In this document: in pieces, positions 1 through 8,168 of the stretch
How positions within the stretch are numbered: the first letter of the stretch is position 1
Layout of the letters: each line of letters opens with the position of its first letter
Assembly: GCA_009781515.1 (NCBI GenBank)
Contig: WQXY01000002.1
Coordinates: forward strand, 1 to 64,000
Origin: Oscillospiraceae bacterium
GTDB taxonomy: Bacteria; Bacillota; Clostridia; Oscillospirales; Oscillospiraceae
Direction of reading: 5' to 3'
DNA: 64,000 bases
Made by a program: the position numbers and the translations under genes
The notes under the pieces: model-generated
Database searches by the model: none
Told to the model about the DNA's origin: nothing
What the model saw: only the letters and a program-made list of their open reading frames with translations

Positions 1-112
1 ATTACAATCCATAATTAATTATACCTGTTTCTTTCGACTGTCAAGCCTAAACTAAGCTGATTTATCAGGGCTTGACAGGCTTCAAGAAAACATGGTGCGA
101 GTAATTAAGAAT

Positions 113-160
113 GTGTAGCACTTACTATATTGTGTTCTTTAGAATTTGCTACACTTTTTA
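113..160 (+). terminator. Possible terminator hairpin
   Basis: An 8-bp perfect inverted repeat (GTGTAGCA at 113-120, TGCTACAC at 147-154) with a 26-base loop is followed by a run of T. It could end transcription of a gene left of the window. The long loop makes this only a fair candidate. Confidence 0.35.
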
Positions 161-294
161 ACTTATATAAACACTTAGGCGAACATTCTTTAGCACCGGC
201 AGTCATAAAGTACGCTGGATGACCTGTCCGGAATGCAAACACACAGATTGGTGCGTTTTACGCAAGCAAATCCTGGTTAGCGAGGTTAATAATA

Positions 295-930
295 ATGATA
301 AATCAAATAATTAAAATTAACGAAAAATTGTATACAGTTACTAAGCTGATTGCAAAAGGTAAAGGTGGATATACATACCTTGCAAAATCAGATGCAGATG
401 AGGTTGTGGTAAAACAAATCCATTATGAACCATGTGATTATTATCAATTTGAAGAAAATAAACTAAACAGCGAACTGCGGGATTATGAAACTCTGAGCAA
501 GTTAGGATTACCTGTTCCGAAGCTATTACACTTTTGCCAAGAAGAACAGTTTTTAGTTAAAGAGTATATTAACGGTGATACGCTTGCAAAGATAGCAGCA
601 GACAATCGGATTACTGATAAACACATAACTCAAATATTCGATATGTGCAGGGTATTGTATCAAAATCAATTAAACATTGACTATTTTCCTACTAATTTTA
701 TTGAACGACAAGGTTTGCTTTATTATGTCGATTATGAATGCAGTGAGTATTCAAACGAATGGAATTTTGAGAATTGGGGAATATGGTTTTTAGCAAATCA
801 AAAAGGAATGTCATCTTTTTTAGCAGATGGTAACCATAAATCAATTATTGAAGATGGTAAGCCTATAAAAAGAGGTCTTGAAAGTATAGTAGAGAGATGG
901 TTATTGAGGTACAATTATAGTGAATACTGA
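295..930 (+). CDS. Small protein-kinase-fold protein (RIO/APH-like)
   Basis: A 211-residue protein with the minimal signature of an atypical protein-kinase fold. A glycine-rich loop (GKGGYTYLA) lies near residues 22-30, the ATP-anchoring lysine is probably K40 (EVVVKQ), and a helix-C glutamate is possible at E60. The catalytic loop is IDYFPTN, giving Asp129 and Asn134 in the D-x4-N spacing of RIO and aminoglycoside-phosphotransferase folds, and the metal-binding Asp is probably D146 (VDYE). It is too short for a eukaryote-type Ser/Thr kinase and has no membrane segment. The substrate is unknown; protein or small-molecule phosphorylation are both open. The gene is AT-rich compared with most of the window and stands alone. 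No strong ribosome binding site precedes the ATG. Confidence 0.6.
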   Translation: MINQIIKINEKLYTVTKLIAKGKGGYTYLAKSDADEVVVKQIHYEPCDYYQFEENKLNSELRDYETLSKLGLPVPKLLHFCQEEQFLVKEYINGDTLAKIAADNRITDKHITQIFDMCRVLYQNQLNIDYFPTNFIERQGLLYYVDYECSEYSNEWNFENWGIWFLANQKGMSSFLADGNHKSIIEDGKPIKRGLESIVERWLLRYNYSEY

Positions 931-984
931 CGAATTAAATATTGACATTCATTTATAATCCTGTTATTGTAAACTTCGAAATTC

Positions 985-1174
985 ATGAAAGGTCAAAAAC
1001 TGTGAACATATATATCAGCAACAAATGTTTTGATACAGATACAATGTCAGTGCTTCCGACAGGAAGTCACAGGCTTAGTCTTTTGTTGCGAATATGAGTT
1101 AAAACAAACAATTCATGTTATAAAAGTAATAAAACGGCTAAGGGAAGTAGAAACCTTTAGCCGTTTGTTTTTTT
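985..1174 (+). promoter_or_regulatory. Candidate translational attenuator leader
   Basis: The leader of the downstream methyltransferase holds a short frame (GTG 1002 to TGA 1097, 31 codons) with AAAGG at 988-992 as ribosome binding site. It overlaps a chain of competing pairings: 1018-1025 with 1082-1089 (8 bp), 1082-1087 with 1103-1108 (6 bp), 1101-1109 with 1163-1171 (9 bp), and the terminator stem 1132-1141 with 1157-1166 (10 bp). The third pairing would destroy the terminator. This is the arrangement of ribosome-stalling attenuators; the inducing condition is not visible. Confidence 0.5.
1132..1174 (+). terminator. Rho-independent terminator in methyltransferase leader
   Basis: AAACGGCTAA (1132-1141) pairs perfectly with TTAGCCGTTT (1157-1166), followed by G and seven T (1168-1174). 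It lies only about 30 bases before the methyltransferase start, so it probably works as an attenuator and not just as the end of the kinase-fold gene. Confidence 0.75.
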
Positions 1175-1205
1175 AGCGAAAACGCAAAAATTGGAGGAAA
1201 ATGAA

Positions 1206-2057
1206 ATGAACAATCACGCACAAGACAACATCACAGCAGAAAACAGTGTAAAAATCGTACAGGAGTTCTACGATAAGTCCGTATCTTACGAATGGGAACG
1301 TATCGTGGACAGGCCGGAATTTCTCCTGACATGTCGGATGCTTGACCGTTATATTAAACCCGGTGATACAGTCCTTGATATTGGAGGAGGGCCGGGTCGA
1401 TATTCGTTTTATCTCGCCGAAAAAGGCTGCGATGTCACGCTGTTTGATCTTTCGGCAGAAAATGTCAATCATGTCAACAAACGCTCGCTTGAAACAGGAG
1501 TAGCTGTTCGTGCAATAAACGGCGATGCAAGAGAGGTTGAGGCTGTATTGCGGGAACAACTTTCTGATAGCAGTCAGCTTTTTGACCATGTGCTCCTTAT
1601 GGGTCCGCTTTATCATTTGCTCGATGAAAATGACAGGATTAAAGCTGTTAATGCAGCGCTAAAGCTGCTCAAACCCGGTGGTTTGCTATTTGCTGCATTT
1701 ATCAGTATGAGCGGGGGATTGGTTTTTATGCTCCGCGAACTTCCTGAACAGTTTGCAAATCCGGACGAAGAGCGATTTTTGGTTCCGCTTGTTGCAGGCG
1801 AAAACTACGCGGGAAGAGCGTTCACACAAGCATTCTTTATCAATCAAAGTGAAGTATTGCCATTCATGGAGCAGTTCCCGCTAAAAAAACTGCACCTGTT
1901 TGGGCAGGAAGGTGTGCTTGCTCCCAATGAACACAAATTCATGGAGCAAACACCTGAGGTAAAAGAAGCTTTGCTTGATATCGCAGAAAAGTTGTTTGAA
2001 AAAGAAGAATATCTCAGCTGGTCGGAGCATTTGATGTACGTCGGCCGCCGAACTTAA
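1206..2057 (+). CDS. Class I SAM-dependent methyltransferase
   Basis: A 283-residue cytosolic methyltransferase. Motif I is VLDIGGGPGRY at about residues 56-66, followed by the acidic end of strand 2 (LFDLS, Asp81) that would hold the ribose of S-adenosylmethionine, and a motif IV-like VLLMGPLYHL. The start is taken as the ATG at 1206 because GGAGGAAA sits at 1193-1200 just before it; the frame is open slightly further upstream but only through that ribosome binding site. The acceptor is unknown. The attenuator-like leader resembles those in front of inducible antibiotic-resistance genes, which suggests, but does not show, a role in ribosome or antibiotic modification. No neighbour supports a biosynthetic pathway. 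Confidence 0.8.
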   Translation: MNNHAQDNITAENSVKIVQEFYDKSVSYEWERIVDRPEFLLTCRMLDRYIKPGDTVLDIGGGPGRYSFYLAEKGCDVTLFDLSAENVNHVNKRSLETGVAVRAINGDAREVEAVLREQLSDSSQLFDHVLLMGPLYHLLDENDRIKAVNAALKLLKPGGLLFAAFISMSGGLVFMLRELPEQFANPDEERFLVPLVAGENYAGRAFTQAFFINQSEVLPFMEQFPLKKLHLFGQEGVLAPNEHKFMEQTPEVKEALLDIAEKLFEKEEYLSWSEHLMYVGRRT

Positions 2058-2134
2058 ATATTCGGGTGGGTCATTGAAATACCACTGTTTTTATAGTAAT
2101 ATAATTGGTAGCAGAAGTGGAAATTAAAGAAATT

Positions 2135-3235
2135 ATGGAAAACGATATTATTACTTATAACGTAACAATAACAGGATATAATTCGGATGGAGACGGTGTT
2201 GCAAGGCTTGATGACGGCAAGGTGGTTTTTGTCCGGGGTTCGGCACGGGGTGATTTTCTTGAGGTAAGACTAACGGAAGAAAAACCTCGAAGTGCGCGAG
2301 CACAGATAGTTCGTATAATAACACCGTCACCGCACCGAATAGAACCTGACTGCTCCGTCTATCCCGAATGCGGAGGTTGCGATTTTCGGCATATTACTTA
2401 TGAAGAAGAACTGGATTTAAAGCTCAAACGTGTCAACGATGCTTTAGAACGAATAGGCGGATTATCTGTCCGAGTTAAATCCGTTTTGAACACAGGGCAA
2501 GTAACTGGGTACCGAAACAAAGCTGTTTTACACTCAGACGGAACCCACGCAGGATTTTACCGTGCCGGAAGCCATGGAATAGTCCCCGTTAATCATTGTT
2601 TATTACTAAGAGACGATATAAACAATGCCATAAAATCGCAAAAACGAAGTCGTGCGATTATAATTCGTTCGGGACGGAGCGGGCTTAACGAACCAATTGA
2701 AGAGGAATTGGACGGTTTGATTTTTAAGGTGTCCGGCTTTTTTCAGGTAAACATCGGAGCGGCGCTTCTACTCTTCCAAAAAGCCCGTGAATACGCAAAT
2801 CTGAATAAAAATGATACCTTAGTTGACTTATATTGCGGCGTAGGAGCAATGACACTTTTTGTCGGACGTGATGCCGGGTACGCAATCGGCATCGAACAAA
2901 ATCCCGATGCGATAAAAACCGCACACGAAAACGCAAGCCATAACAAGTTGTCACACATTGATTTTATCAACGCTGACGCAGCAAACCCGCATATGGATAT
3001 TCCGGAACCCACTTGCATAATTGTTGACCCGCCACGCAAAGGTCTGTCGTCCGCGGTGATTAACAATGTACTTGAATTAAAAGCAAAGCGTATAATATAT
3101 GTATCCTGCAATCCTGCAACTATGGCACGTGACCTTAAGCTGCTTGAAGGTTATATGGTGAGCGACATTTGCGCTGTAGATATGTTCCCAAGGACGGCAA
3201 ATATAGAATGCTGCTGCCTTCTTGAGAAAACATAA
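2135..3235 (+). CDS. 23S rRNA (uracil-5-)-methyltransferase, RlmD/RlmCD family
   Basis: A 366-residue RumA/TrmA-family enzyme that would transfer a methyl group from SAM to C5 of uridine in 23S rRNA. An N-terminal TRAM-like RNA-binding region covers residues 1-65. The 4Fe-4S ligands are C73, C79 and C82 (CSVYPECGGC) with C155 as the likely fourth. The SAM motif VDLYCGVGAM lies near 231-240, then DPPRKG at 299-304 and the catalytic nucleophile Cys326 in YVSCNPAT. It is shorter than the usual 430-460 residues, mainly in the central region. The ATG at 2135 gives the canonical family N-terminus; TTG 2105 and GTG 2117 are in frame, and none has a strong ribosome binding site. Confidence 0.88.
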   Translation: MENDIITYNVTITGYNSDGDGVARLDDGKVVFVRGSARGDFLEVRLTEEKPRSARAQIVRIITPSPHRIEPDCSVYPECGGCDFRHITYEEELDLKLKRVNDALERIGGLSVRVKSVLNTGQVTGYRNKAVLHSDGTHAGFYRAGSHGIVPVNHCLLLRDDINNAIKSQKRSRAIIIRSGRSGLNEPIEEELDGLIFKVSGFFQVNIGAALLLFQKAREYANLNKNDTLVDLYCGVGAMTLFVGRDAGYAIGIEQNPDAIKTAHENASHNKLSHIDFINADAANPHMDIPEPTCIIVDPPRKGLSSAVINNVLELKAKRIIYVSCNPATMARDLKLLEGYMVSDICAVDMFPRTANIECCCLLEKT

Positions 3236-3244
3236 TCGGTGGGA

Positions 3245-3781
3245 TTACATCATATCCGGCTTTGGGAAGTCAAAATCGCCGTCAATTGTAATTGATGCAA
3301 TAACCGGCATATAATCAGGTGCGACGGTACCGTTGCTGTCGGTAACAGGGGTTTCGGCGAGTTCGTCAACAATATCCATGCCGTCTGTGACCATTCCAAA
3401 AGCAGCATAAGAACCGTCTAAAAACTGCGAGTCACCATGACAAATAAAAAACTGCGAACCTGCCGAATTATAATTAGAGCTTCTTGCCATGGACAGTACG
3501 CCTCGCTTATGGCTTATATCATTTTCATGATTATTATCATCAAACTCACCTTTAATCGAATATCCGGGATCACCTGTGCCGTCGCCTAAAGGGCAGCCAC
3601 CTTGCACCATAAAATCTCTTATAATTCGGTGAAACTTTAAACCATCATAAAAACCTTCGCGGACTAAGTGTACAAAATTGCGGACAGACTGAGGAGCAAC
3701 TTGAGGATAAAGCTCAAATGAAATAATCCCTCCGTTTTCCATTTCGATAGAACCTGTGATATTTTTCATAATAATGACCAT
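3245..3781 (-). CDS. Peptidyl-prolyl cis-trans isomerase, cyclophilin type
   Basis: A 178-residue single-domain cyclophilin. The catalytic arginine is in FHRIIRDFMVQGG, and the pocket motifs LSMARSSNYNSAGSQFF and FLDGSYAAFG are intact. It would speed proline isomerisation during folding. There is no signal peptide, so it is cytosolic. It converges with the rRNA methyltransferase, leaving nine bases between stops. The start could be the ATG at 3781 or the in-frame ATG at 3769; neither has a clear ribosome binding site. Confidence 0.93.
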   Translation of the reverse strand: MVIIMKNITGSIEMENGGIISFELYPQVAPQSVRNFVHLVREGFYDGLKFHRIIRDFMVQGGCPLGDGTGDPGYSIKGEFDDNNHENDISHKRGVLSMARSSNYNSAGSQFFICHGDSQFLDGSYAAFGMVTDGMDIVDELAETPVTDSNGTVAPDYMPVIASITIDGDFDFPKPDMM

Positions 3782-3881
3782 TCTTTCTGTGAATTATTGG
3801 GTGAATTATATAAGGGTGATGATACCGTGTCAAGTTTATATAGAAGCCCAATTATGGAATGACGATTATTGTAATACGCAA

Positions 3882-3905
3882 ACAACCCTCAATTATGAGG
3901 GTTGT
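3882..3905 (-). terminator. Hairpin after MFS exporter gene
   Basis: ACAACCCTC (3882-3890) and GAGGGTTGT (3897-3905) form a perfect 9-bp stem with a six-base loop, 50 bases after the stop of the minus-strand MFS gene. The following T run is weak, so termination is likely but not certain. Confidence 0.5.
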
Positions 3906-3954
3906 AATAAACGAGTGTAATATGGTATCCAATTATATTTTGTCGGAAATTATT

Positions 3955-5187
3955 TCATTTGAATAATTTTCTTGAAAATAATGCCAGTATAGCTACTAAG
4001 AGAGCCGTTGTGAATGCAATCACCCATGGTATATTTTTTAGTTGCTCAAATAATGCACCGTAGAACACCTGACCTATTCCTTGTGCAAGGAAGGGGAGAA
4101 CCATTATCAGCGACATTACCTTGCCGATGAGCTGTGTTGGTGTTTCTGTTTGGACAAAAGTGATAGCTGCAATATTCATTATTTGAATTGTAACGAATAG
4201 CAAAGCACTTGAGGCTGTCAGGATAGCATAAGCTATAAAGACCGGCATTTCGATGATTAGAACCATTCCCATAATAACAATAAAAATACTGCCAATTGCA
4301 ATAATAAACAAAGATTTTCGCATGGTTAATTTTGAGCCGATTGCACCTGCGATAATTCCGCCGATTAATCCGCCTACCATCATTATGCTTTGACTTATGC
4401 CTACATATTCCATCCCCATGTGTAAGTGTTCTTTTATAATAACAGGCACTCCTATCATAAGAATTGATGTAAGAAATAATATAATGAAAAAGAGCATGCC
4501 GACACTTTTTATAAGGATTGGTTTTTCTATTGTTATGTAACGAAATGATAGTGAAATATCACTTTTTACAATATTTACTACACCACCGGACGCATCTTGC
4601 GGGGTGAAGGGAATGCGTATTAGCAAGTCCATAACTGCCGTGATTGCAAAGCAAATTGCACTGACTACAAGAATTGGTATAAGACCAAATCTTGCATACA
4701 TAACACCTGCAACTGCGAGACCAATCATAGATGATAAAGAGTTAACGACTCCGACTGCAGCATTGCCTGAAGTGAGTTTTTCTGATGGCACAAGAACGGG
4801 TACGCTCGCTTGAACAGCGGGAATATACATACCTTGGATTGCATTGAGTGTGAGTAGCTTCACAATTATTATAGGTATAACAGATGACGTAAGTCCGCTT
4901 GAAATCAGATATAAAACAATTATTGCCGTAGTAACCGCATCAAGCCAGAACATTACCCTTTGCTTTCTAAACCTGTCAGCTATAATCCCGCCTATTGGTG
5001 TTAAAATTAATAACGAAATGAACGGCACTCCCGATACAATTCCGAACAGTGCAGCCGAGCCGCTTATATCAAGAACATATATTGGTAGTGCAAAACTGAG
5101 TATCATATTACCAAATAAAGATATGATTTGCCCAAAAACTAACAGGGAAAAATCCCTGTTCCAAAGCTTATTTGATATTGCTTTCAT
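3955..5187 (-). CDS. MFS exporter, DHA3 (macrolide-efflux-like) family
   Basis: A 410-residue integral membrane protein with about 12 hydrophobic segments. The N-terminus (NRDFSLLVFGQIISLFG) and the loop GGIIADRFRKQRVM between segments 2 and 3 are typical of the DHA3 drug:proton antiporters that include MefA-type macrolide pumps. It probably exports an amphiphilic compound; the substrate cannot be read from sequence. AAAGAGGTTTTC precedes the ATG at a good distance. It lies downstream of the AraC-GGDEF gene on the same strand, 154 bases apart, but a hairpin with T run sits between them, so co-transcription is doubtful. Confidence 0.85.
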   Translation of the reverse strand: MKAISNKLWNRDFSLLVFGQIISLFGNMILSFALPIYVLDISGSAALFGIVSGVPFISLLILTPIGGIIADRFRKQRVMFWLDAVTTAIIVLYLISSGLTSSVIPIIIVKLLTLNAIQGMYIPAVQASVPVLVPSEKLTSGNAAVGVVNSLSSMIGLAVAGVMYARFGLIPILVVSAICFAITAVMDLLIRIPFTPQDASGGVVNIVKSDISLSFRYITIEKPILIKSVGMLFFIILFLTSILMIGVPVIIKEHLHMGMEYVGISQSIMMVGGLIGGIIAGAIGSKLTMRKSLFIIAIGSIFIVIMGMVLIIEMPVFIAYAILTASSALLFVTIQIMNIAAITFVQTETPTQLIGKVMSLIMVLPFLAQGIGQVFYGALFEQLKNIPWVIAFTTALLVAILALFSRKLFK

Positions 5188-5269
5188 TACTTGAAAACCT
5201 CTTTCCGACTGCTTGTCATATTTTACTAAATTACCCGAGCTAAAATAACAGGCATTATAAAAATCCGCA

Positions 5270-5325
5270 ACAAAAAAACACCATCAGGTCATCACCAATG
5301 GGTAAGTGGTATTATTTTATGGTGT
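5270..5325 (-). terminator. Terminator after AraC-GGDEF gene
   Basis: On the minus strand ACACCAT (5319-5325 complement) pairs with ATGGTGT (5278-5284 complement), enclosing a second smaller stem, and is followed by a run of T (5270-5277). It lies just past the stop of the AraC-GGDEF gene and separates it from the MFS gene. Confidence 0.55.
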
Positions 5326-5341
5326 GACAGGAAAAAGTGCT

Positions 5342-6178
5342 TTACTCTGCTTCATATACTGCTATGCCGTCGGGAGTTTTTCGCGCTTCATTGACGGCAT
5401 TAGATAAAATTGCCAGTGCCTTTTGGTAGCTTAATACTTTTTTCGGAACTTGACTTATACCAATGCGCAGTGAAAATGGTATTTCAAGTTCATTTGTTTT
5501 TGCAACATCATTATTTTTAGCTGATATTTTTTGTGCTAATAGTTTCGCATCGGCTTCGTCCTTGTATGCAGTAACAACGGCAAACTCATCTCCGCCTGTG
5601 CGAAACAGTAACATATTATCCGACAACTCACGCTCAATGCGTGCAAATGCTTCGGCAATAACGATATCCCCGGCAGCATAGCCATATTTATTGTTAATTT
5701 CTTCAAAGCCTGCAATGTCTATTCCAAACGCATAAGTACCGCCGAGCAATTTCAACTCATCATAAAGACGGCTGACATCAATTGGTTTTCTTGTTGACAT
5801 GATATAACCTCCATAATTATTATCAATTTTGAATTTAGGCAGGAGTTCCGAAAAACGTCTTGTTTTGCGAAACTCACTTGGGGTAATTCCCCAAAAACGG
5901 CGAAAGGCACGCGAAAAAGCTTCCGGGGCTTCATACTGATAGTCTAAAGCTATATCAGTTATGCTTTTGTTGCTTGTTAGCAGTTCATTTGATGCTCTGC
6001 TTAAACGGCGCTTTGTAATGTATTCACTTACCGAGCAGTCAAAAGCGTATCCGAACAACTTTTGCAAACCGGAGTATGAAGAGAAACATGCTTTTGCCAA
6101 GTCTGCTGCGTTCATTTGCTCGCAAAGGCGCTTTTCGACTATTTCGAGCGCGGCAGATAGTATAGTTAAATCGCGCAT
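5342..6178 (-). CDS. AraC-type HTH fused to GGDEF diguanylate cyclase domain
   Basis: A 278-residue two-domain protein. Residues 8-106 are an AraC/XylS DNA-binding domain: two helix-turn-helices, with the family signature in ITDIALDYQYEAPEAFSRAF and WGITPSEFRK. Residues 135-277 are a GGDEF domain with the intact catalytic motif GGDEF at 195-199 and the metal/substrate positions in IDIAGFEEINNKYGYAAGD. The inhibitory RxxD site five residues before the motif is absent (aligned residues are S and M), so product inhibition is not expected. It should make c-di-GMP, control promoters, or couple the two. The ATG is preceded by AAGGAGGTGAAAAG. The divergent zincin gene begins about 108 bases away and may share the control region. 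Confidence 0.85.
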   Translation of the reverse strand: MRDLTILSAALEIVEKRLCEQMNAADLAKACFSSYSGLQKLFGYAFDCSVSEYITKRRLSRASNELLTSNKSITDIALDYQYEAPEAFSRAFRRFWGITPSEFRKTRRFSELLPKFKIDNNYGGYIMSTRKPIDVSRLYDELKLLGGTYAFGIDIAGFEEINNKYGYAAGDIVIAEAFARIERELSDNMLLFRTGGDEFAVVTAYKDEADAKLLAQKISAKNNDVAKTNELEIPFSLRIGISQVPKKVLSYQKALAILSNAVNEARKTPDGIAVYEAE

Positions 6179-6286
6179 CTTTTCACCTCCTTATCCGTAT
6201 TATACATGAGCGCGGCACTTTAATCTTGATTATTTGGCTACAAACTAATATTATGATTGCGGATATAATAATAGGAAGTGCACAAT

Positions 6287-6655
6287 TTGATTACTATTGA
6301 TGAAATGAATATTATTTTAGACGAAATAGCAGCAGACTTCCCTGAAGATATTTTCAAAGAATTAAACGGCGGGGTCAGTTTGCTTGATGAAGTCAAAAGA
6401 AATGAAAAGGATACCGGCGGCAGGCTTTATATACTCGGCGAATATCACCGAAACCAAATGGGCAGATACATCGTCTTGTACTACGGTTCGCTATGTGCTG
6501 TTTATGGCAACATTTCAAAAGAAAGATATCGCAAGCACTTAAAGGATGTTCTTGCTCATGAGCTGACGCACCACTGGGAGTCGCTTGCAGGCGAGCGTGA
6601 CCTTGAAATTAAAGATGAAATCAATATGGATAAATACCTCAGAGGGGATAAGTAA
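6287..6655 (+). CDS. Zincin-like metallopeptidase family protein
   Basis: A 122-residue protein with an HExxH zinc site (AHELTHHWESL, near residues 89-99), resembling the small possibly-zinc-metallopeptidase family PF06262. The glutamate between the histidines is present; the third metal ligand is probably the acidic residue in GERD. There is no signal peptide. TTG at 6287 is chosen because AGGAAG (6273-6278) sits eight bases upstream; GTG 6278 would overlap that site, and ATG 6305 is a further option. The stop overlaps the first in-frame ATG of the next gene region, suggesting co-transcription with the lipoprotein. Its target protein is unknown. Confidence 0.75.
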   Translation: MITIDEMNIILDEIAADFPEDIFKELNGGVSLLDEVKRNEKDTGGRLYILGEYHRNQMGRYIVLYYGSLCAVYGNISKERYRKHLKDVLAHELTHHWESLAGERDLEIKDEINMDKYLRGDK

Positions 6656-6675
6656 TGAAAAGGAAGGTGTATCAA

Positions 6676-7293
6676 ATGAAAAAAATTATAAGTTTCGCAC
6701 TCGTTTCGGTTATGATTGTACTCTTGACGGCCTGTATTCCCGAGGCTGTGAAGAAGCTCGACAAAATGCCGGTGATAGAGTTCAGTATTGACGGGATATT
6801 TTTTGACGAAAGTGACCTGAGTGTTGCGAAAAGTACATATTCATCAAGAACTGATTATATGAGCAATCATATGGGTCCGTATGATGACGCAGGGAACTGG
6901 ATGCCGGAAGATGATACTGTCTACAGTATGCCCTATGCAGACAGCGGCGACCCCGACATGGAAATGATGTTCGGGTATTGGTTTATCCAGCCGTTTGTAA
7001 GCAGCAGTATTCAACACATGGGAACAAGAACCGACGGATTTTTGATTTTGGGTAAATACCGCATAGGAGACAATGCGACGCAGCTCATAAATGACCTCAC
7101 AGGTATGGCTGATGTAAGAGACATACCGGATGGTTATACTGTGTTATTTGATGACGGTACGGATAAAATTACCATAAATAAACGCGGAAATGATGCGGTT
7201 TTTCTCAGATGTATAGTGGGAAGTAAGGGTCTTGAGATAACGATAGAAAACAACTTGATTATCATGGTAAGGATGAGCAAGGATATTGTCTGA
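6676..7293 (+). CDS. Uncharacterised lipoprotein
   Basis: A 205-residue exported protein with a lipoprotein signal peptide: MKK, a hydrophobic core and the lipobox LLTAC (Cys at about residue 20). The start at 6676 is favoured by AGGAAGG at 6661-6667; an upstream ATG at 6655 overlaps the preceding stop and would only lengthen the N-region. The mature part is acidic and shows no motif that I recognise. It should be anchored on the outer face of the membrane. It follows the zincin gene closely and is probably in its operon. Confidence 0.7.
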   Translation: MKKIISFALVSVMIVLLTACIPEAVKKLDKMPVIEFSIDGIFFDESDLSVAKSTYSSRTDYMSNHMGPYDDAGNWMPEDDTVYSMPYADSGDPDMEMMFGYWFIQPFVSSSIQHMGTRTDGFLILGKYRIGDNATQLINDLTGMADVRDIPDGYTVLFDDGTDKITINKRGNDAVFLRCIVGSKGLEITIENNLIIMVRMSKDIV

Positions 7294-7414
7294 ATAGGCT
7301 AAAGATTGTTGCAGGAAATACCGATATTACGAATATGGGGTATTTTTTGCACCAATAAAGACAATTGTGTTGAAATGGAGTTTGACACATAGGAAAATCA
7401 AGGAGGAATAACCT

Positions 7415-7990
7415 ATGGTAGGCAATGTAAATTCAAACAAGGCGCCGCAGCCTTACACCTTTGAAAGTCAAGCGCAAAACAAGCATCGCAGCGAACGCAA
7501 AATTACCGATTTCAGTAATGTCGACAGAATTGATATAAGTATTGACGCGCTAAGGGCTTCGCAGAAAATCAAAAATCAAGAGCTTTTGGAAGAAGAGCAG
7601 GACGAAATAACCGAAGCTGTCGAGGAGCTTCTTGAGGAGTACAAAAACACAGGTGTAGTAGATCAAACTAAATCAGAAGATGATACAATAGCAAGAGAAG
7701 CACGCATGAAGATGACTGCAATGAAAATTGCTATGCGTATTTCAAAAGGCGATATTGTGCCGATGCAGGACCACCGCTTTTTGGCAGAGTATGACTCGAA
7801 GCTGTACAAAGCGGCAATGAATGCAAGTGTGGTGGCAAACAATAAAGACCCGAAGCGTCATGAGTCGCTTGCTGATGAATTAGCTGCTGATGAAAGTGCA
7901 GGGGTATACCGTAAAAGTCAGGTTGCTGAGGAAAACGTTGACAGTGACGCAGCAGGCGAAGTAGTAAACGAAAGCTCAGAACCAGTATAA
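7415..7990 (+). CDS. Uncharacterised acidic protein
   Basis: A 191-residue hydrophilic protein with no signal peptide or membrane segment. It has a disordered Gln/Asn/Lys-rich N-terminus and a helical, glutamate-rich middle (residues 50-85, possible coiled coil). A distinctive central block contains MTAMKIAMRISKGD and PMQDHRFLAEYDSKLY, and the tail is Ala/Glu-rich. The segment DRIDISIDALRAS near residue 40 recalls the sigma-28-binding region of FlgM, but the length and the rest do not fit, so I leave the function open. CAAGGAGGAATAACCT precedes the ATG. It stands alone between a lipoprotein gene and a terminator. Confidence 0.65.
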   Translation: MVGNVNSNKAPQPYTFESQAQNKHRSERKITDFSNVDRIDISIDALRASQKIKNQELLEEEQDEITEAVEELLEEYKNTGVVDQTKSEDDTIAREARMKMTAMKIAMRISKGDIVPMQDHRFLAEYDSKLYKAAMNASVVANNKDPKRHESLADELAADESAGVYRKSQVAEENVDSDAAGEVVNESSEPV

Positions 7991-8011
7991 TAAAATAAAT
8001 GAAAATATAAT

Positions 8012-8047
8012 GAAAGAGGGGGATTTTTCGCAGTCCCCTTCTTTTAT
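8012..8047 (+). terminator. Rho-independent terminator
   Basis: GAAAGAGGGGGA pairs with TCCCCTTCTTT around a short loop, followed by T-rich sequence, about 25 bases after the stop of the preceding gene. Confidence 0.75.
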
Positions 8048-8078
8048 TAGTGAGCGATAACACAAAGCCAAGAATAAC

Positions 8079-8107
8079 TTGCAAAAGCACAGAGGGTGTG
8101 ATAAAAT
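8079..8107 (+). promoter_or_regulatory. Sigma-A-type promoter of the peptide importer operon
   Basis: TTGCAA at 8079-8084 and TAAAAT at 8102-8107 are separated by 17 bases, about 60 bases before the start of the binding-protein gene. No other good promoter is visible before the downstream permease genes. Confidence 0.5.
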
Positions 8108-8168
8108 TCATTTCGACGTCAAACGGCATTGCCGTGACGATGTAACAAAAAATTATGGAGGAAAGAAA

